A stretch of 64,000 nucleotides of DNA from an uncultured Bacteroidia bacterium (GTDB lineage Bacteria; Bacteroidota; Bacteroidia; Bacteroidales; F082), in NCBI GenBank assembly GCA_902785755.1, contig CACZZO010000017.1:24803-88802 (forward strand), read 5' to 3'. The position numbers and the translations under genes are program-made. The notes beneath the pieces were generated by a model. It saw nothing but the letters and a program-made list of their open reading frames with translations, ran no database searches and was not told where the DNA came from. Numbering within the stretch: the stretch's first letter is position 1; every line of letters begins with the position of its first letter. Shown piece by piece: positions 45,205 to 54,062 of this stretch.

Positions 45205-46443
45205 AACCCCGTTCTTCAGCATAAACTGGCGAATTTCACCGGCGTGCCGCCCACGGATGATGACGTGGTGGTTGCCGATGCTGTGTTGCAGCAGGTATGG
45301 CTTTAGGTTCACGTTGAGCGTGATTTGCGTGCGGCAGAAATGGTCGCTGTAGGGCGTTTCGACAGCTTGCGCCTCGGCGACGAAATAACGGTCCAACTGC
45401 GGGCCACCCCATTTAAATAAGGTGTAGTCGGCCAAAGGTAGCAAGCCTTGCACGGCCACCCCGATGCCCGACTCGAAATGCGAGCGGACGATGGTTTCGT
45501 CGCACATCGAGAGCGGGATGGTGCAATGCGCCAGCATGGATGTCTTGTCGGTGAGTTGCGACGGGTTGGCCATGAAAGCCATTTCGCCACAAATCCGCTT
45601 GGCCAAAAACATGCTCATCAGCGTTTGCATGTCGCCCTCGCAGCCGGCCACGATGCCTTCGTCGTTGAGCAGGGCCAGAGCAAGACAACTTGTTGTGTTG
45701 TAGGCCTTCACGATGTCGAAGCAGCGGATGGTCAGGGCATCCAAGCGTTCCTCTTGGCAGATTTGTTTGATGGCAAGATAGGTCTTGGCGGCTTCCAACA
45801 AATCGGCAGAGGAAGGCTCGCGCACGGCCTTGGCGTGATTCAGTAGGGTTTGCGCGATCTTTTCGGCCTCGTCCTTTGAGGCGTTCTTGATGCCTTCCTC
45901 GACACGTTTCAGGTCGATGTCGATGGTTTCGATGCCGTAATGCTGGCGGAGGAAATCGCGGTCCACGCCGCTGGCAATCAGCCAATCGGAGGGCTGGCCG
46001 AACAATCCGATCCGTCCCCGTAGAGAGGCACGGCCGTGCCTCTCTACAAGGGCCGATACGATTTCATCATTCGTCCCGTGCAAAATCTTCCCTTCCACCC
46101 CGACATTTCCCAAATAGGTCAATATTTCCAAAGAAGCGGCCAAGGAATTGTTGCGCCCGTCGGCAATCATCGTGACGGTTTTCGGTTGATGCGGACTGCA
46201 TATCATTTCCACATCGACGGCCTCCCAAATGCGTTTGAACAAATTTTCCACGCCGCCGGTGGCAATCATCACCGCGTCGGGCAACGCCTGTAGAGACGCA
46301 CGACCGTGCGTCTCTACCGATTCGTCACCGATGATATGAATTTCTGCACGGCATTCGTTTTCCAGCCTTTGCAGCAGTTCGGCGTATTCGTTACGAACAA
46401 AATCGTCGGTTTGAAATGAGGAACGAAGGATAATTATTTTCAT
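45184..46443 (-). CDS. L-fucose/L-arabinose isomerase-like protein
   Basis: This 419-residue protein resembles the fucose isomerase-like family. Visible features are VMIATGGVENLFKRIW, MIADGRNNSLAASLEIL, IRCFDIVKAYNTTSCLALALLN, then GCEGDMQTLMSMFLAKRICG and FMANPSQ. The last set (Glu and Asp in GCEGD) is like the metal-binding region of FucI C-terminal domains. A sugar isomerase or related role is likely but the substrate is unknown. Two stretches, VETHGRASLQ (residues 43-52) and VERHGRASLR (133-142), are translations of near-identical 28-bp palindromes inserted in frame. The neighbouring genes give no pathway link. Confidence 0.7.
   Translation of the reverse strand: MKIIILRSSFQTDDFVRNEYAELLQRLENECRAEIHIIGDESVETHGRASLQALPDAVMIATGGVENLFKRIWEAVDVEMICSPHQPKTVTMIADGRNNSLAASLEILTYLGNVGVEGKILHGTNDEIVSALVERHGRASLRGRIGLFGQPSDWLIASGVDRDFLRQHYGIETIDIDLKRVEEGIKNASKDEAEKIAQTLLNHAKAVREPSSADLLEAAKTYLAIKQICQEERLDALTIRCFDIVKAYNTTSCLALALLNDEGIVAGCEGDMQTLMSMFLAKRICGEMAFMANPSQLTDKTSMLAHCTIPLSMCDETIVRSHFESGIGVAVQGLLPLADYTLFKWGGPQLDRYFVAEAQAVETPYSDHFCRTQITLNVNLKPYLLQHSIGNHHVIIRGRHAGEIRQFMLKNGVSECVAE
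46020..46047. repeat. 28-bp perfect palindrome (family D, copy 1)
   Basis: GTAGAGAGGCACGG and its exact reverse complement are joined without a loop. It lies in frame inside the isomerase-like gene. Confidence 0.85.
46290..46317. repeat. 28-bp palindrome (family D, copy 2)
   Basis: GTAGAGACGCACGA faces CCGTGCGTCTCTAC with one mismatch. It differs from copy 1 at few bases and also lies in frame in the same gene. Confidence 0.85.
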
Positions 46444-46446
46444 GGT

Positions 46447-48291
46447 TTAGTGTTTCACCACAAATTTCATCATTTTTTCGCCAGTTTTGACGACATAAAC
46501 ACCGCTTTCATAGCCGCTCGTATTGATGCGGATTTCGCTGTCGTTGGCCTCGAATTCGTCAATCTTCTGGCCAAGGGCGTTATAGACGCGCACCGTGCCG
46601 AGGTTTTCGCCCTTCAAGGTCACGAAATCGTTGGCGGGGTTGGGGAAGAGTGTGGCCGAAGTCTCGTTTTCATCCACAGACCAAGTGTCGTCAACCATAA
46701 CCGTGAAATGAGCATCGGGCAGGTTGCTTGTAATGGTGACAAGGTCGGGGACGACGGCCCTCTTGCCGACTACTTCGCAAAGAATGCCTAACTCAACGGA
46801 TCCACCTTGCGGAATCGTAAATTCCAAGGGGAAATGGCATGAAAACAATTCTTGGCCGTCTAAAGTAAACTCCAACCAATAGAGATCGTCGCAGATGCTC
46901 GTAATGGTAGCATCTTCAGCGGTGTTGTTGTATACCGTAATCCAAGTTATTTCGCACAAATTCAAATTTACAGTATTTGTGTTGAACGTCAAAGTTTCCT
47001 CATAAGGGCACTCGTGTTGCTCATAGCCCTCACCATTCATGGCATCAATGATGTATTCCAGCGAGGGCGGGTAGATGTCGCGCTTGGCAAAGGTGTGGTC
47101 GGGACGGATGAGCATGATGGTGGGGTAGTAGCCCACGGGGATGGCTTGGGCAATGTCGTTGCCGCCACCGTCGCGGCTGATGGTGGGATATTTCACGCCA
47201 AACTGGTCGGCCCAGGCTTGGCAGGTTGCATCATTGCCATTGGGCGAAATCTCCATAACGAACACGCCAGCCTGATTGCAGCCATAGAGGCGGTAGGCTT
47301 CGGTCATGTCGGGCATGGGTTGCTCGCTGTACGGGTCGCCGGTGAGGAAGAAATTGATGAGCACGGCTTGGCCCGCATCGAGGATGTCGTAGAGGTGGAT
47401 TTCGTTGCCCTCGATGTCGGTGGCGGTGAAATCGGGCATGATGTCGCTGCCGCCGCCGGGCGTGGTGGTGACAGGCTCGATAACGACTTCGCCAAGGTTG
47501 CCGTCAATGTCGGCAGGCACGGCGTAGATGTTGTATTCCGTGTTGGGTGTCAGGTCGCTGAAGGTGTTGGAGATGACTCCCGACCCCGGCATACCGTAGG
47601 TCCAAAGGTATTCGGGCAAATCGAGGCCGACAATGCCCATCCATTCCTGAATCTCGGCCTCGGTGGCCATCATATAGCCGTAGGAGGCGCAATCCTCATT
47701 GGGCGTGAATGTCGCTGTGACCTCGGTTTCAAGCACTTGGTCCACCGTGATGCTCACCTGCGGGTTGTAGCTCGGCGTGTTGCAGTCGTGTTGTTGCAGA
47801 CCATGTTGCTCCAAAGCATTGATGACAGTCTGGGCGTTGTTGATGGGCCACAGGTCGTTGATGAGGATTTGCCTGTCGGGAGCAATCAGGATGACGGTGG
47901 GGAAAGCACCGATTTGATAGGTGTTGCAAATGCCACTACCGCCAGCAGGACCGCCGATGGTCGGGTATTCCACACCGTAGTTTTGGCACCAGTTTTGGCA
48001 GGCCGCATCGCTGTCGCGGTCGGAGATTTCCATGTAGAACACATCGTGCATGTTGCAGCCCATGGCGTAATAGGATTCCACCACTTTCGGGGTGGCTTGC
48101 TGGCAGGGGCCGCAATTGACGAAGAAGAAGTCGATGAGCACATACTGGCCGCCGTCGAGGATGTCGAACAGGTGGACTTCAGTGCCGTGGCAGTCCGTAG
48201 CCGTGAAGTCGACGGCTTGGTTGAGCGGACATTGCGCTTTCAGGCCAAAACCGAGGGCCAGCGCGAGCAAAAGGGTAACAAGTTTTTTCAT
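46447..48291 (-). CDS. Secreted double-redoxin protein with T9SS sorting domain
   Basis: This 614-residue protein has a signal peptide (MKKLVTLLLALALGFGLKAQ). Redoxin domain 1 has the thioredoxin motif NCGPC (Cys60, Cys63) and IGAFPTVILI. A fibronectin-like segment follows (VTATFTPNEDCASYGYM to YNIYAVPADIDGN). Redoxin domain 2 keeps the fold (FTATDIEGNEIHLYDILD, VGYYPTIMLI) but has GDPYSE where the CxxC should be. The C terminus (ATLFPNPANDFVTLKG to YESGVYVVKTGEK) is a T9SS type A sorting domain. Domain 1 is of the TlpA/AhpC-TSA type and may act in thiol chemistry at the cell surface; domain 2 is probably non-catalytic. It lies three bases downstream of the isomerase-like gene start, same strand. 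Confidence 0.85.
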   Translation of the reverse strand: MKKLVTLLLALALGFGLKAQCPLNQAVDFTATDCHGTEVHLFDILDGGQYVLIDFFFVNCGPCQQATPKVVESYYAMGCNMHDVFYMEISDRDSDAACQNWCQNYGVEYPTIGGPAGGSGICNTYQIGAFPTVILIAPDRQILINDLWPINNAQTVINALEQHGLQQHDCNTPSYNPQVSITVDQVLETEVTATFTPNEDCASYGYMMATEAEIQEWMGIVGLDLPEYLWTYGMPGSGVISNTFSDLTPNTEYNIYAVPADIDGNLGEVVIEPVTTTPGGGSDIMPDFTATDIEGNEIHLYDILDAGQAVLINFFLTGDPYSEQPMPDMTEAYRLYGCNQAGVFVMEISPNGNDATCQAWADQFGVKYPTISRDGGGNDIAQAIPVGYYPTIMLIRPDHTFAKRDIYPPSLEYIIDAMNGEGYEQHECPYEETLTFNTNTVNLNLCEITWITVYNNTAEDATITSICDDLYWLEFTLDGQELFSCHFPLEFTIPQGGSVELGILCEVVGKRAVVPDLVTITSNLPDAHFTVMVDDTWSVDENETSATLFPNPANDFVTLKGENLGTVRVYNALGQKIDEFEANDSEIRINTSGYESGVYVVKTGEKMMKFVVKH

Positions 48292-48369
48292 GTTTTTAAA
48301 AAATTAAAGTGTTAAACGGGACAAAGATAGGGATTTTGTTTGTAAAAGTGCTATTTTTGCGGTTGGAAA

Positions 48370-48861
48370 ATGAAAAAAACTATGAATATCACGGAACAAG
48401 ATAAAACTTTCATGCGTGAGGCCATCCGATTGGCCGATGAAAGCGTGAAAAACGGGGGTGGTCCCTTCGGGGCCGTCATTGTGAAAGATGGAGAAATCGT
48501 CGCTGGCAGTTCCAACAGCGTGACCCGCGACAACGACCCCACCGCCCATGCCGAGGTGAACACCATCCGTCAGGCTTGCCGCAAACTCGGCACTTTCGAC
48601 CTCTCGGATTGCGTCATCTACACCTCGTGTGAGCCTTGCCCGATGTGCCTCGGTGCCATCTATTGGGCGCATATCAAGCGCATTTACTATGGCAACACGA
48701 AAAAGGATGCCGCCGCCATCGACTTCGCCGACGACTTCATTTACAAGGAGTTGGAGCAGCATCAGGAATCGCGCTCCGTGCCTGCCATTCCTTTGCTCCG
48801 CGATGAAGCCATTCGCACCTTCCGCGCTTGGGAAGCGAAACAGGATAAGGTCGAGTATTGA
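48370..48861 (+). CDS. guaD: Guanine deaminase (cytidine-deaminase fold)
   Basis: This 163-residue enzyme of the CDA superfamily deaminates guanine to xanthine. The zinc site is DPTAHAEV (His60, Glu62) and SCEPCPMC (Cys90, Cys93). NGGGPFGAVIVKDG, ARK-type CLGAIYWAH and the C-terminal DDFIYKEL and FRAWE match the Bacillus GuaD subfamily closely, rather than TadA, which has a different C terminus. It is cytosolic. The gene is transcribed alone from the short region divergent to the redoxin gene. Confidence 0.88.
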   Translation: MKKTMNITEQDKTFMREAIRLADESVKNGGGPFGAVIVKDGEIVAGSSNSVTRDNDPTAHAEVNTIRQACRKLGTFDLSDCVIYTSCEPCPMCLGAIYWAHIKRIYYGNTKKDAAAIDFADDFIYKELEQHQESRSVPAIPLLRDEAIRTFRAWEAKQDKVEY

Positions 48862-48945
48862 ATCAGTCCCGCAGGGACGACAGAAATTAGGCAGGCGGTG
48901 TAAACCCCTGCCAACGAGCAAAAAATCCATATTAATCATATTATT

Positions 48946-48977
48946 TTGAACCATTTGTTCAAAAAATCGTAATTTTG
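48946..48977 (+). promoter_or_regulatory. Promoter of the TM1266-hydG unit
   Basis: TTG at 48946-48948 and TAATTTTG at 48970-48977 (21-base spacer) fit the consensus. The leader that follows is about 115 bases and has a strong GGAGGA before the ATG at 49099, which is unusual in this window. Confidence 0.6.
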
Positions 48978-49098
48978 CCGCCGCAAATCGAAAGATTCAG
49001 CCAAGTTAAATCAAGCCGCACCACGCTGAGATGAAGACAATGCGTTGACATCAAGGCCGCTGCGGGAATCATAATCATCTGATCCGGAGGACATTCAA

Positions 49099-49344
49099 AT
49101 GGAAAGGAGAATAGGCTCAGTCCTTATTTATGTGGGAAACCGTGAAGCCGCGCCACAAGTGAACGCGGTGCTATCCCGTCACGCAGGCATCATCATCTGC
49201 CGCCAAGGCTTTCCCCGTGGTAATTACAGCATCATTTCCGTCATTTTTGAAGGCACAACCGATGAGATTGGTTCCCTCACGGGCCAGTTGGGTCGCATCG
49301 AAGGCATCGAGGTGAAGTCGGCCTTGCTTAAAACTGTTCATTAA
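49099..49344 (+). CDS. TM1266-family regulator of the [FeFe] hydrogenase system
   Basis: This 81-residue ferredoxin-fold (ACT/NikR-C-like) protein of the TM1266 family is usually found next to hydrogenase maturation genes. Visible features are RIGSVLIYVGNREAAPQVNAV, SRHAGIIICRQGFP, and YSIISVIFEGTTDEIGSLTGQLG, then IEGIEVKSALLK. It probably senses a small ligand to regulate hydrogenase maturation; no DNA-binding domain is visible, so the mechanism is unclear. It is 20 bases before hydG and has a clear Shine-Dalgarno GGAGGA, rare in Bacteroidota. Confidence 0.85.
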   Translation: MERRIGSVLIYVGNREAAPQVNAVLSRHAGIIICRQGFPRGNYSIISVIFEGTTDEIGSLTGQLGRIEGIEVKSALLKTVH

Positions 49345-49364
49345 ATTCTAAAAATCATAAAGTT

Positions 49365-50819
49365 ATGCAATTTCATCCCGAAAAATGCCGCATCCCTGAC
49401 GAGCCTAACCGCCCGTTTATCTCCTCGGAAGAGATTTGGGACTACATCAACAACACGAAAAGCACGCCTGAGCGTGTGCGCGAAATCATCCAAAAGTCGT
49501 TGGACAAGAACCGCCTGACGATGGAGGAGACCGCCGTCCTCGTCAACACCACCGACCCCGCGCTGGTGGAAGAGATCAAGGAAGGCGCCCGCGAACTGAA
49601 ACGCCGCATCTATGGCAACCGCATCGTGCTGTTCGCCCCGCTGTATGTGGGCAACTATTGCGTGAACAACTGCAAATACTGCGGTTTCCGTTCCTCGAAC
49701 AAGGAACAAATCCGTACCACTTTGACCGATGAGGAACTCATCCGCAATGTGGAAGCCTTGGAGGATGACGGCCAAAAACGTCTCATCCTTGTTTATGGCG
49801 AGTCGCCGAAATACTCGCCCGAGTATATCGCTCACACCGTGAAAGTTACCTACGCCACCAAGAAAGGCAAGGGCAGCATTCGCCGCGTCAACATTAATGC
49901 CGCGCCTTTGGATGTGGAAGGTTTCCGCATCGTGAAAGAGGCGGGCATCGGCACCTATCAGATTTTCCAAGAGACCTATTGCCCTGAAATCTACAACGAA
50001 TATCACCCCGCCAACACCAAGAAAGGCGACTACAACTACCGCTTGACTTCTATGGACCGCGCCCAGCAGGCTGGCATCGATGACAACGGTCTTGGTATTC
50101 TTTTCGGCCTTTATGATTGGCGTTATGAGGTGCTGGCCATGATTCGCCACACCAACCACTTGGAGGCTTGCTTCAACGTGGGGCCGCATACGATTTCATT
50201 CCCGCGCATCAAGGATGCTTCGGGCCTGAACATCGACAAGAAGTATTTCGTGGATGATGATACCTTTGAAAAGATCATCGCCATTTTCCGTTTGGCCGTG
50301 CCTTATACGGGCATGATCCTGACTGCCCGCGAGGACGCCGCCTTCCGCGCCAAGGCCATCGAATACGGCATTTCGCAAATCGACGGTGGCACCAACCTAC
50401 AGATTGGCGACTACAAATACCACCACGAGGAAGAGGAGAAGAACAGCGACAAGCAGGAAGACCAGAACCTGCACCGCGAGCAGTTCAAGATTGGCGACGA
50501 CCGCTCGTTGGGCGACATCATCGACAAGCTCCTCGACCACGACTTCATCCCGAGTTTCTGCACCGCCTGCTACCGTTTGGGTCGCACGGGCGAGCACTTC
50601 ATGGAGTTCAGCGTGCCAGGCTTCATCAAGCGTTACTGCACGCCGAATGCCATCCTCACTTTGAGCGAGTATTTGGTGGACTACGCCACGCCTGAAGTCG
50701 CCGTCAAGGGCTGGAAGTGCATTGAGAACAACTTCAAGAACGTCGATCCGAAGTTCTTGGACGAATTGAAGAGCCGCATTGAGCGGATTAAGAAAGGGGA
50801 GAGAGACCTTTATTTCTAA
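49365..50819 (+). CDS. hydG: [FeFe]-hydrogenase H-cluster maturase HydG
   Basis: HydG is a radical SAM enzyme that cleaves tyrosine to supply CO and CN- for the H-cluster. The 484 residues contain the radical-SAM motif CVNNCKYC (CX3CX2C) around residue 100, GESPKYSPEYI, and ETYCPEIYNEYHP. The C-terminal auxiliary cluster motif is CTACYRLG...RYC with CX2CX22C spacing. ThiH is excluded by that C-terminal motif and by the TM1266 neighbour. hydE, hydF and the hydrogenase itself are not in the window. The last 19 codons recur, diverged, at 54378-54434 beyond the AT-rich insert. Confidence 0.95.
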   Translation: MQFHPEKCRIPDEPNRPFISSEEIWDYINNTKSTPERVREIIQKSLDKNRLTMEETAVLVNTTDPALVEEIKEGARELKRRIYGNRIVLFAPLYVGNYCVNNCKYCGFRSSNKEQIRTTLTDEELIRNVEALEDDGQKRLILVYGESPKYSPEYIAHTVKVTYATKKGKGSIRRVNINAAPLDVEGFRIVKEAGIGTYQIFQETYCPEIYNEYHPANTKKGDYNYRLTSMDRAQQAGIDDNGLGILFGLYDWRYEVLAMIRHTNHLEACFNVGPHTISFPRIKDASGLNIDKKYFVDDDTFEKIIAIFRLAVPYTGMILTAREDAAFRAKAIEYGISQIDGGTNLQIGDYKYHHEEEEKNSDKQEDQNLHREQFKIGDDRSLGDIIDKLLDHDFIPSFCTACYRLGRTGEHFMEFSVPGFIKRYCTPNAILTLSEYLVDYATPEVAVKGWKCIENNFKNVDPKFLDELKSRIERIKKGERDLYF

Positions 50820-50864
50820 AATCTGAGGTCTTTGAGCCTGTTGAAAGGCTGACCCCTACAAACT

Positions 50865-50897
50865 AAGAAAAGCTTTCGACAAACGGAGGCTTTTCTT
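50865..50897 (+). terminator. Terminator of hydG
   Basis: AAGAAAAGC (50865-50873) pairs with GCTTTTCTT (50889-50897). Confidence 0.75.
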
Positions 50898-51027
50898 GAT
50901 TTTGTTGTTGAAGTTGTTAATAAGATTATGTTGTTGGGGGCAGACTCCTCTGAGGCATTGATTCAATTTGCTTTCTTGAAGAAATAGTATTGTTTAAACG
51001 ACCTCAAAATAGTTTCTAAATCCTTTC

Positions 51028-52053
51028 TTACAATAGTTTAGCATCTTTTGCTGTGTCCAACTTTAACTTTTTTTTGATGTCAGTAAAAATGTTTGCTTCA
51101 TCTCCGTCAACACCAAGCACATCATGGAACAATACATCTTTGTCAACAATATCAGGAATACTGCTATTGGTCGCATCTATATACGAACCGCGATGCTTGT
51201 CAATATCGGTAATCAGTTTTGACACCTGTCTCAATCCTCCAGGGGAATTATAGAACTCTTTTATCCGATAAACTTTGTTGTACTCCTCGCAATAAATATC
51301 ATTTCTGCTTTCCCTTGATTTAAAACTGACCGAAAGCGTATTAGGTTGTCGGGCAATATATTCACTCCTATCCACATAGAATACAAAGGGGTCTTTAGCA
51401 GGTTCGTCTTCGGTATATAATTGGAACGACCCTTTCCTTCCGTCAAGTTTATGTCCATTGCAGATAGAACAACTGGGGTAAAGGTTATAAAAGCAGATAC
51501 TCAGAAATGGGTACTTGTCTTTAGGCTTCCAATGGTCAAAATGGTAGTATGCTTCTTCGTCCTTATCAGAATATACGGCCTCAGCATTGTTACAATACAC
51601 ACAGGTTTGTATGCCCAATTTTTCCATGTAGGAGGCCATGACGGGGCGTGCCTCTTCATAGCGTATCCTGTCCACTATCTCTTCGTAAAACTTTGCTCTC
51701 CTCACAGGCAGAGCGGCACGCTCGGCACGATCTTCAGGCAATCTTGTATTACGACATTCTATGATGGTGGAAAGAAATGATGGTGCCAACAAGTCATCGA
51801 ATTTTTGTTTGTACTCCTCAAACTTACTTGGCAGCAACTGTTTCAGCTCTTCAAAATCATCAATCAGTTTTTCAAGATATGCCATAAAGTCAATTTTGTT
51901 GGATAACGATGGATTCAATTCCATTATGTCCATTTGTAAGTTCACCAAACCCTCATTGGGTTGTACAAAAGCATCTGTCCTGTCTGTAAACAGGTTTTCA
52001 GCATACTTTTGCACCATATCCATTATCTCCTGTGTTATCAATATCTGCTTCAT
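51028..52053 (-). CDS. HNH endonuclease, Septu PtuB-like
   Basis: This 341-residue protein has a zinc-bound HNH nuclease in its middle: CVYC (Cys151, Cys154), HFDHWKPK (the catalytic His/Asp pair at 173-174), NLYPSCSICNGHK (Asn190, Cys195, Cys198, Asn199, His201). The N-terminal 140 residues are helical. Its start overlaps the stop of the upstream ATPase gene by four bases. This ATPase + HNH arrangement is that of Septu (PtuAB) anti-phage systems, in which PtuB cuts DNA when PtuA signals infection. The assignment is based on motifs and gene order. The DNA is AT-rich, unlike the flanks. Confidence 0.8.
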   Translation of the reverse strand: MKQILITQEIMDMVQKYAENLFTDRTDAFVQPNEGLVNLQMDIMELNPSLSNKIDFMAYLEKLIDDFEELKQLLPSKFEEYKQKFDDLLAPSFLSTIIECRNTRLPEDRAERAALPVRRAKFYEEIVDRIRYEEARPVMASYMEKLGIQTCVYCNNAEAVYSDKDEEAYYHFDHWKPKDKYPFLSICFYNLYPSCSICNGHKLDGRKGSFQLYTEDEPAKDPFVFYVDRSEYIARQPNTLSVSFKSRESRNDIYCEEYNKVYRIKEFYNSPGGLRQVSKLITDIDKHRGSYIDATNSSIPDIVDKDVLFHDVLGVDGDEANIFTDIKKKLKLDTAKDAKLL

Positions 52054-54062
52054 TTCTTTTCCACAAAACCCAAATGACGTTTCACTTGTTTCTTCAAATA
52101 CTCGTCACCTAAACTTTCGATAAACACAAGTTCTTCCTTTGATAGTTGCCACCATGATACCTTTTTCTTTAGTATCTCATTAATCTTAGTCCGAGCCCAT
52201 TCGCCAATGAAGCCATTTCTAAGGAAGAAACTTTGATAAAGAATATCGCTGATGTTGGCTGCGAGTGGACTAATAAACATCTCTCGGTCTTGTGTTTTTC
52301 CCTTGTCCAGATACAGGATGTTCTCTTTAGGTATATCCGAGAGGATAAATGGTGAATGTGTTGCGATTATGATGTTGAATGCACAATGACGGTTCAACCA
52401 AAGGCTCTTGATCATATAGAGCAATCTTGACAAGAAAAGTCGTTGATATTCAGGATGGAAGCATATTTCGGCCTCATCCAATATAAGGTTAATATGTCTG
52501 TAGGCTACACGTTTCTTTGGTATTGAGAGCAAATTCCTAATGTGATACACATAGGTACTAAATGTATATAGCAACTGTCTTTCGCCGGAACTGAATTTCG
52601 ATATTTCTATAGGATTACCTTCTTTGTCTGGATTCTTGATGGTTAAAGTCGGAATAAAGAACGTCGGTGGAAGTGTGTACATAATGTTGAAAAGCTCACT
52701 TCCTCCATTTACTACGGATGTACCTACAAGTTTCAGATAGTAGTCAATGCTGAATGACTCTTTCTCTAAAACCTCAGAACCATAGCGAATCATTACATTT
52801 AGAAAGTTACGAACCTGTACAACCTTAATTGTGATATGTGACTTGTCTTTTTTTATCTGCCCGACCAATTTCATTAGCGAATCCTTTTCTCTCTTCGTCA
52901 AATCTGTTTTAGTAAACGACTTGATGCTCCATTCTTCAAAATCACTGTAACTTGGATATTTTGATGCTATTGATAGAATTTTATAGACCAAATAAGTCGC
53001 TCCTGCACGTGCAATATCATTGTCTAATATCAATTTATCATAACCAAACTCCTTTAAAATAATAGTTGGTGTAGAATTGGGATTGATTCTTACAAATTCT
53101 TCGATATTCCATGCAGTTTGTTTCAAATTGCTAAGAAGTTCATCGTTAAAGGCAAACTTGTCATAAACAGTTTGTGGAAAAAATCTATAGGTTATATCAT
53201 TCAGTTCATAGTCATCAAAAAACCCTTTCCTTTTTCTGTAATATAGCAAAAGAGCAGAAAGCCTATATATTGTCAGCCTATGCTCCGTAGCCATATCGAT
53301 ATTACCATCTTGGTCGCGGAATGGGTTAAGAACAATCGGTGTCAAGTATCCATCGTTCTTATGATACAGATGGCTAATCCAAACAGTCCCTTCTTGTTCA
53401 GGAGCATAAACCCCGTTGCTGTCAGGTGCAAGTGAAACCTCGTCTTGATAGTCAGCACTCACAAGCGACTGAAGAGAATAGTTTGTCACCACCGAATAGT
53501 GAAGCTGGTCTGCCATCTGAGCCATGTCTTTCACCCTAAATTTGTTCTCTTTACTTTGGTGGTAGCTATGTGTATTGGCACTCAACAATTGTTCTTTCTC
53601 GCCGTCTTTTATCAGCAACACATCGTTACCCCTACAAGATATGCAATATAGATGGCCATCTTGCACATAATATAACTCTGCATACAGCCCCTCAACAAAC
53701 AGCAACCGCCATGCGGCATTTCGTTTCATTCCTCTTTCTACAAGAGCGCTGAAGTTATTGATAATGCGATATATCAATTCTAGCAGTGAAGATTTACCAC
53801 TACCGTTAGGCCCTACTATAGCTTGTACTGTGATTTTCTTTCCGAAGTACCAAGTCTTATCCTTATAGTTCGGATTCAGTTCTATCCTATTGTCCAGACT
53901 AAGACGTACCCGATCATTAAAAATATAATACCATTCCGACAGCACTTTTCTGAACTTGAGGTCACAAAGTTGCTGATTGATGGTCACAGCAGCTATGTTA
54001 AGTTCCGTAACATCGCGAGATGGTTTTATATTTAGATTATTATCGAGATTTTGTGTATGCAT
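52050..54062 (-). CDS. ABC/SMC-type AAA ATPase, Septu PtuA-like
   Basis: This is a 670-residue OLD/RecF-like ATPase. Walker A is GPNGSGKSS (residues 84-92), the signature-like FSSGERQLLYTF lies about residue 490, and Walker B is LILDEAEICFHPEYQ about residue 530. IIIATHSPFILSDIP gives the H-loop. A large insertion of about 390 residues between Walker A and the signature makes it longer than many PtuA proteins and resembles ATPases of other nuclease-linked defence pairs. There is no TOPRIM domain. It is translated just before the HNH protein (four-base overlap) and should form a complex with it. The region is AT-rich and probably acquired. Confidence 0.82.
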   Translation of the reverse strand: MHTQNLDNNLNIKPSRDVTELNIAAVTINQQLCDLKFRKVLSEWYYIFNDRVRLSLDNRIELNPNYKDKTWYFGKKITVQAIVGPNGSGKSSLLELIYRIINNFSALVERGMKRNAAWRLLFVEGLYAELYYVQDGHLYCISCRGNDVLLIKDGEKEQLLSANTHSYHQSKENKFRVKDMAQMADQLHYSVVTNYSLQSLVSADYQDEVSLAPDSNGVYAPEQEGTVWISHLYHKNDGYLTPIVLNPFRDQDGNIDMATEHRLTIYRLSALLLYYRKRKGFFDDYELNDITYRFFPQTVYDKFAFNDELLSNLKQTAWNIEEFVRINPNSTPTIILKEFGYDKLILDNDIARAGATYLVYKILSIASKYPSYSDFEEWSIKSFTKTDLTKREKDSLMKLVGQIKKDKSHITIKVVQVRNFLNVMIRYGSEVLEKESFSIDYYLKLVGTSVVNGGSELFNIMYTLPPTFFIPTLTIKNPDKEGNPIEISKFSSGERQLLYTFSTYVYHIRNLLSIPKKRVAYRHINLILDEAEICFHPEYQRLFLSRLLYMIKSLWLNRHCAFNIIIATHSPFILSDIPKENILYLDKGKTQDREMFISPLAANISDILYQSFFLRNGFIGEWARTKINEILKKKVSWWQLSKEELVFIESLGDEYLKKQVKRHLGFVEKK

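Noticed and set aside
47014..48315. Long plus-strand frame of 433 codons
   Set aside because: It is antisense to the redoxin-T9SS gene, has low-complexity Val/Gly/Asp/His-rich sequence and no domain.
49020..49092. TPP riboswitch-like words CTGAGATGA and CTGATCCGG in the TM1266 leader
   Set aside because: The order is suggestive, but the obligatory parts after CTGAT (GGTAATGCCGGCG-like) and the paired ACCC/GGG elements are missing, and the operon is not a thiamine operon.
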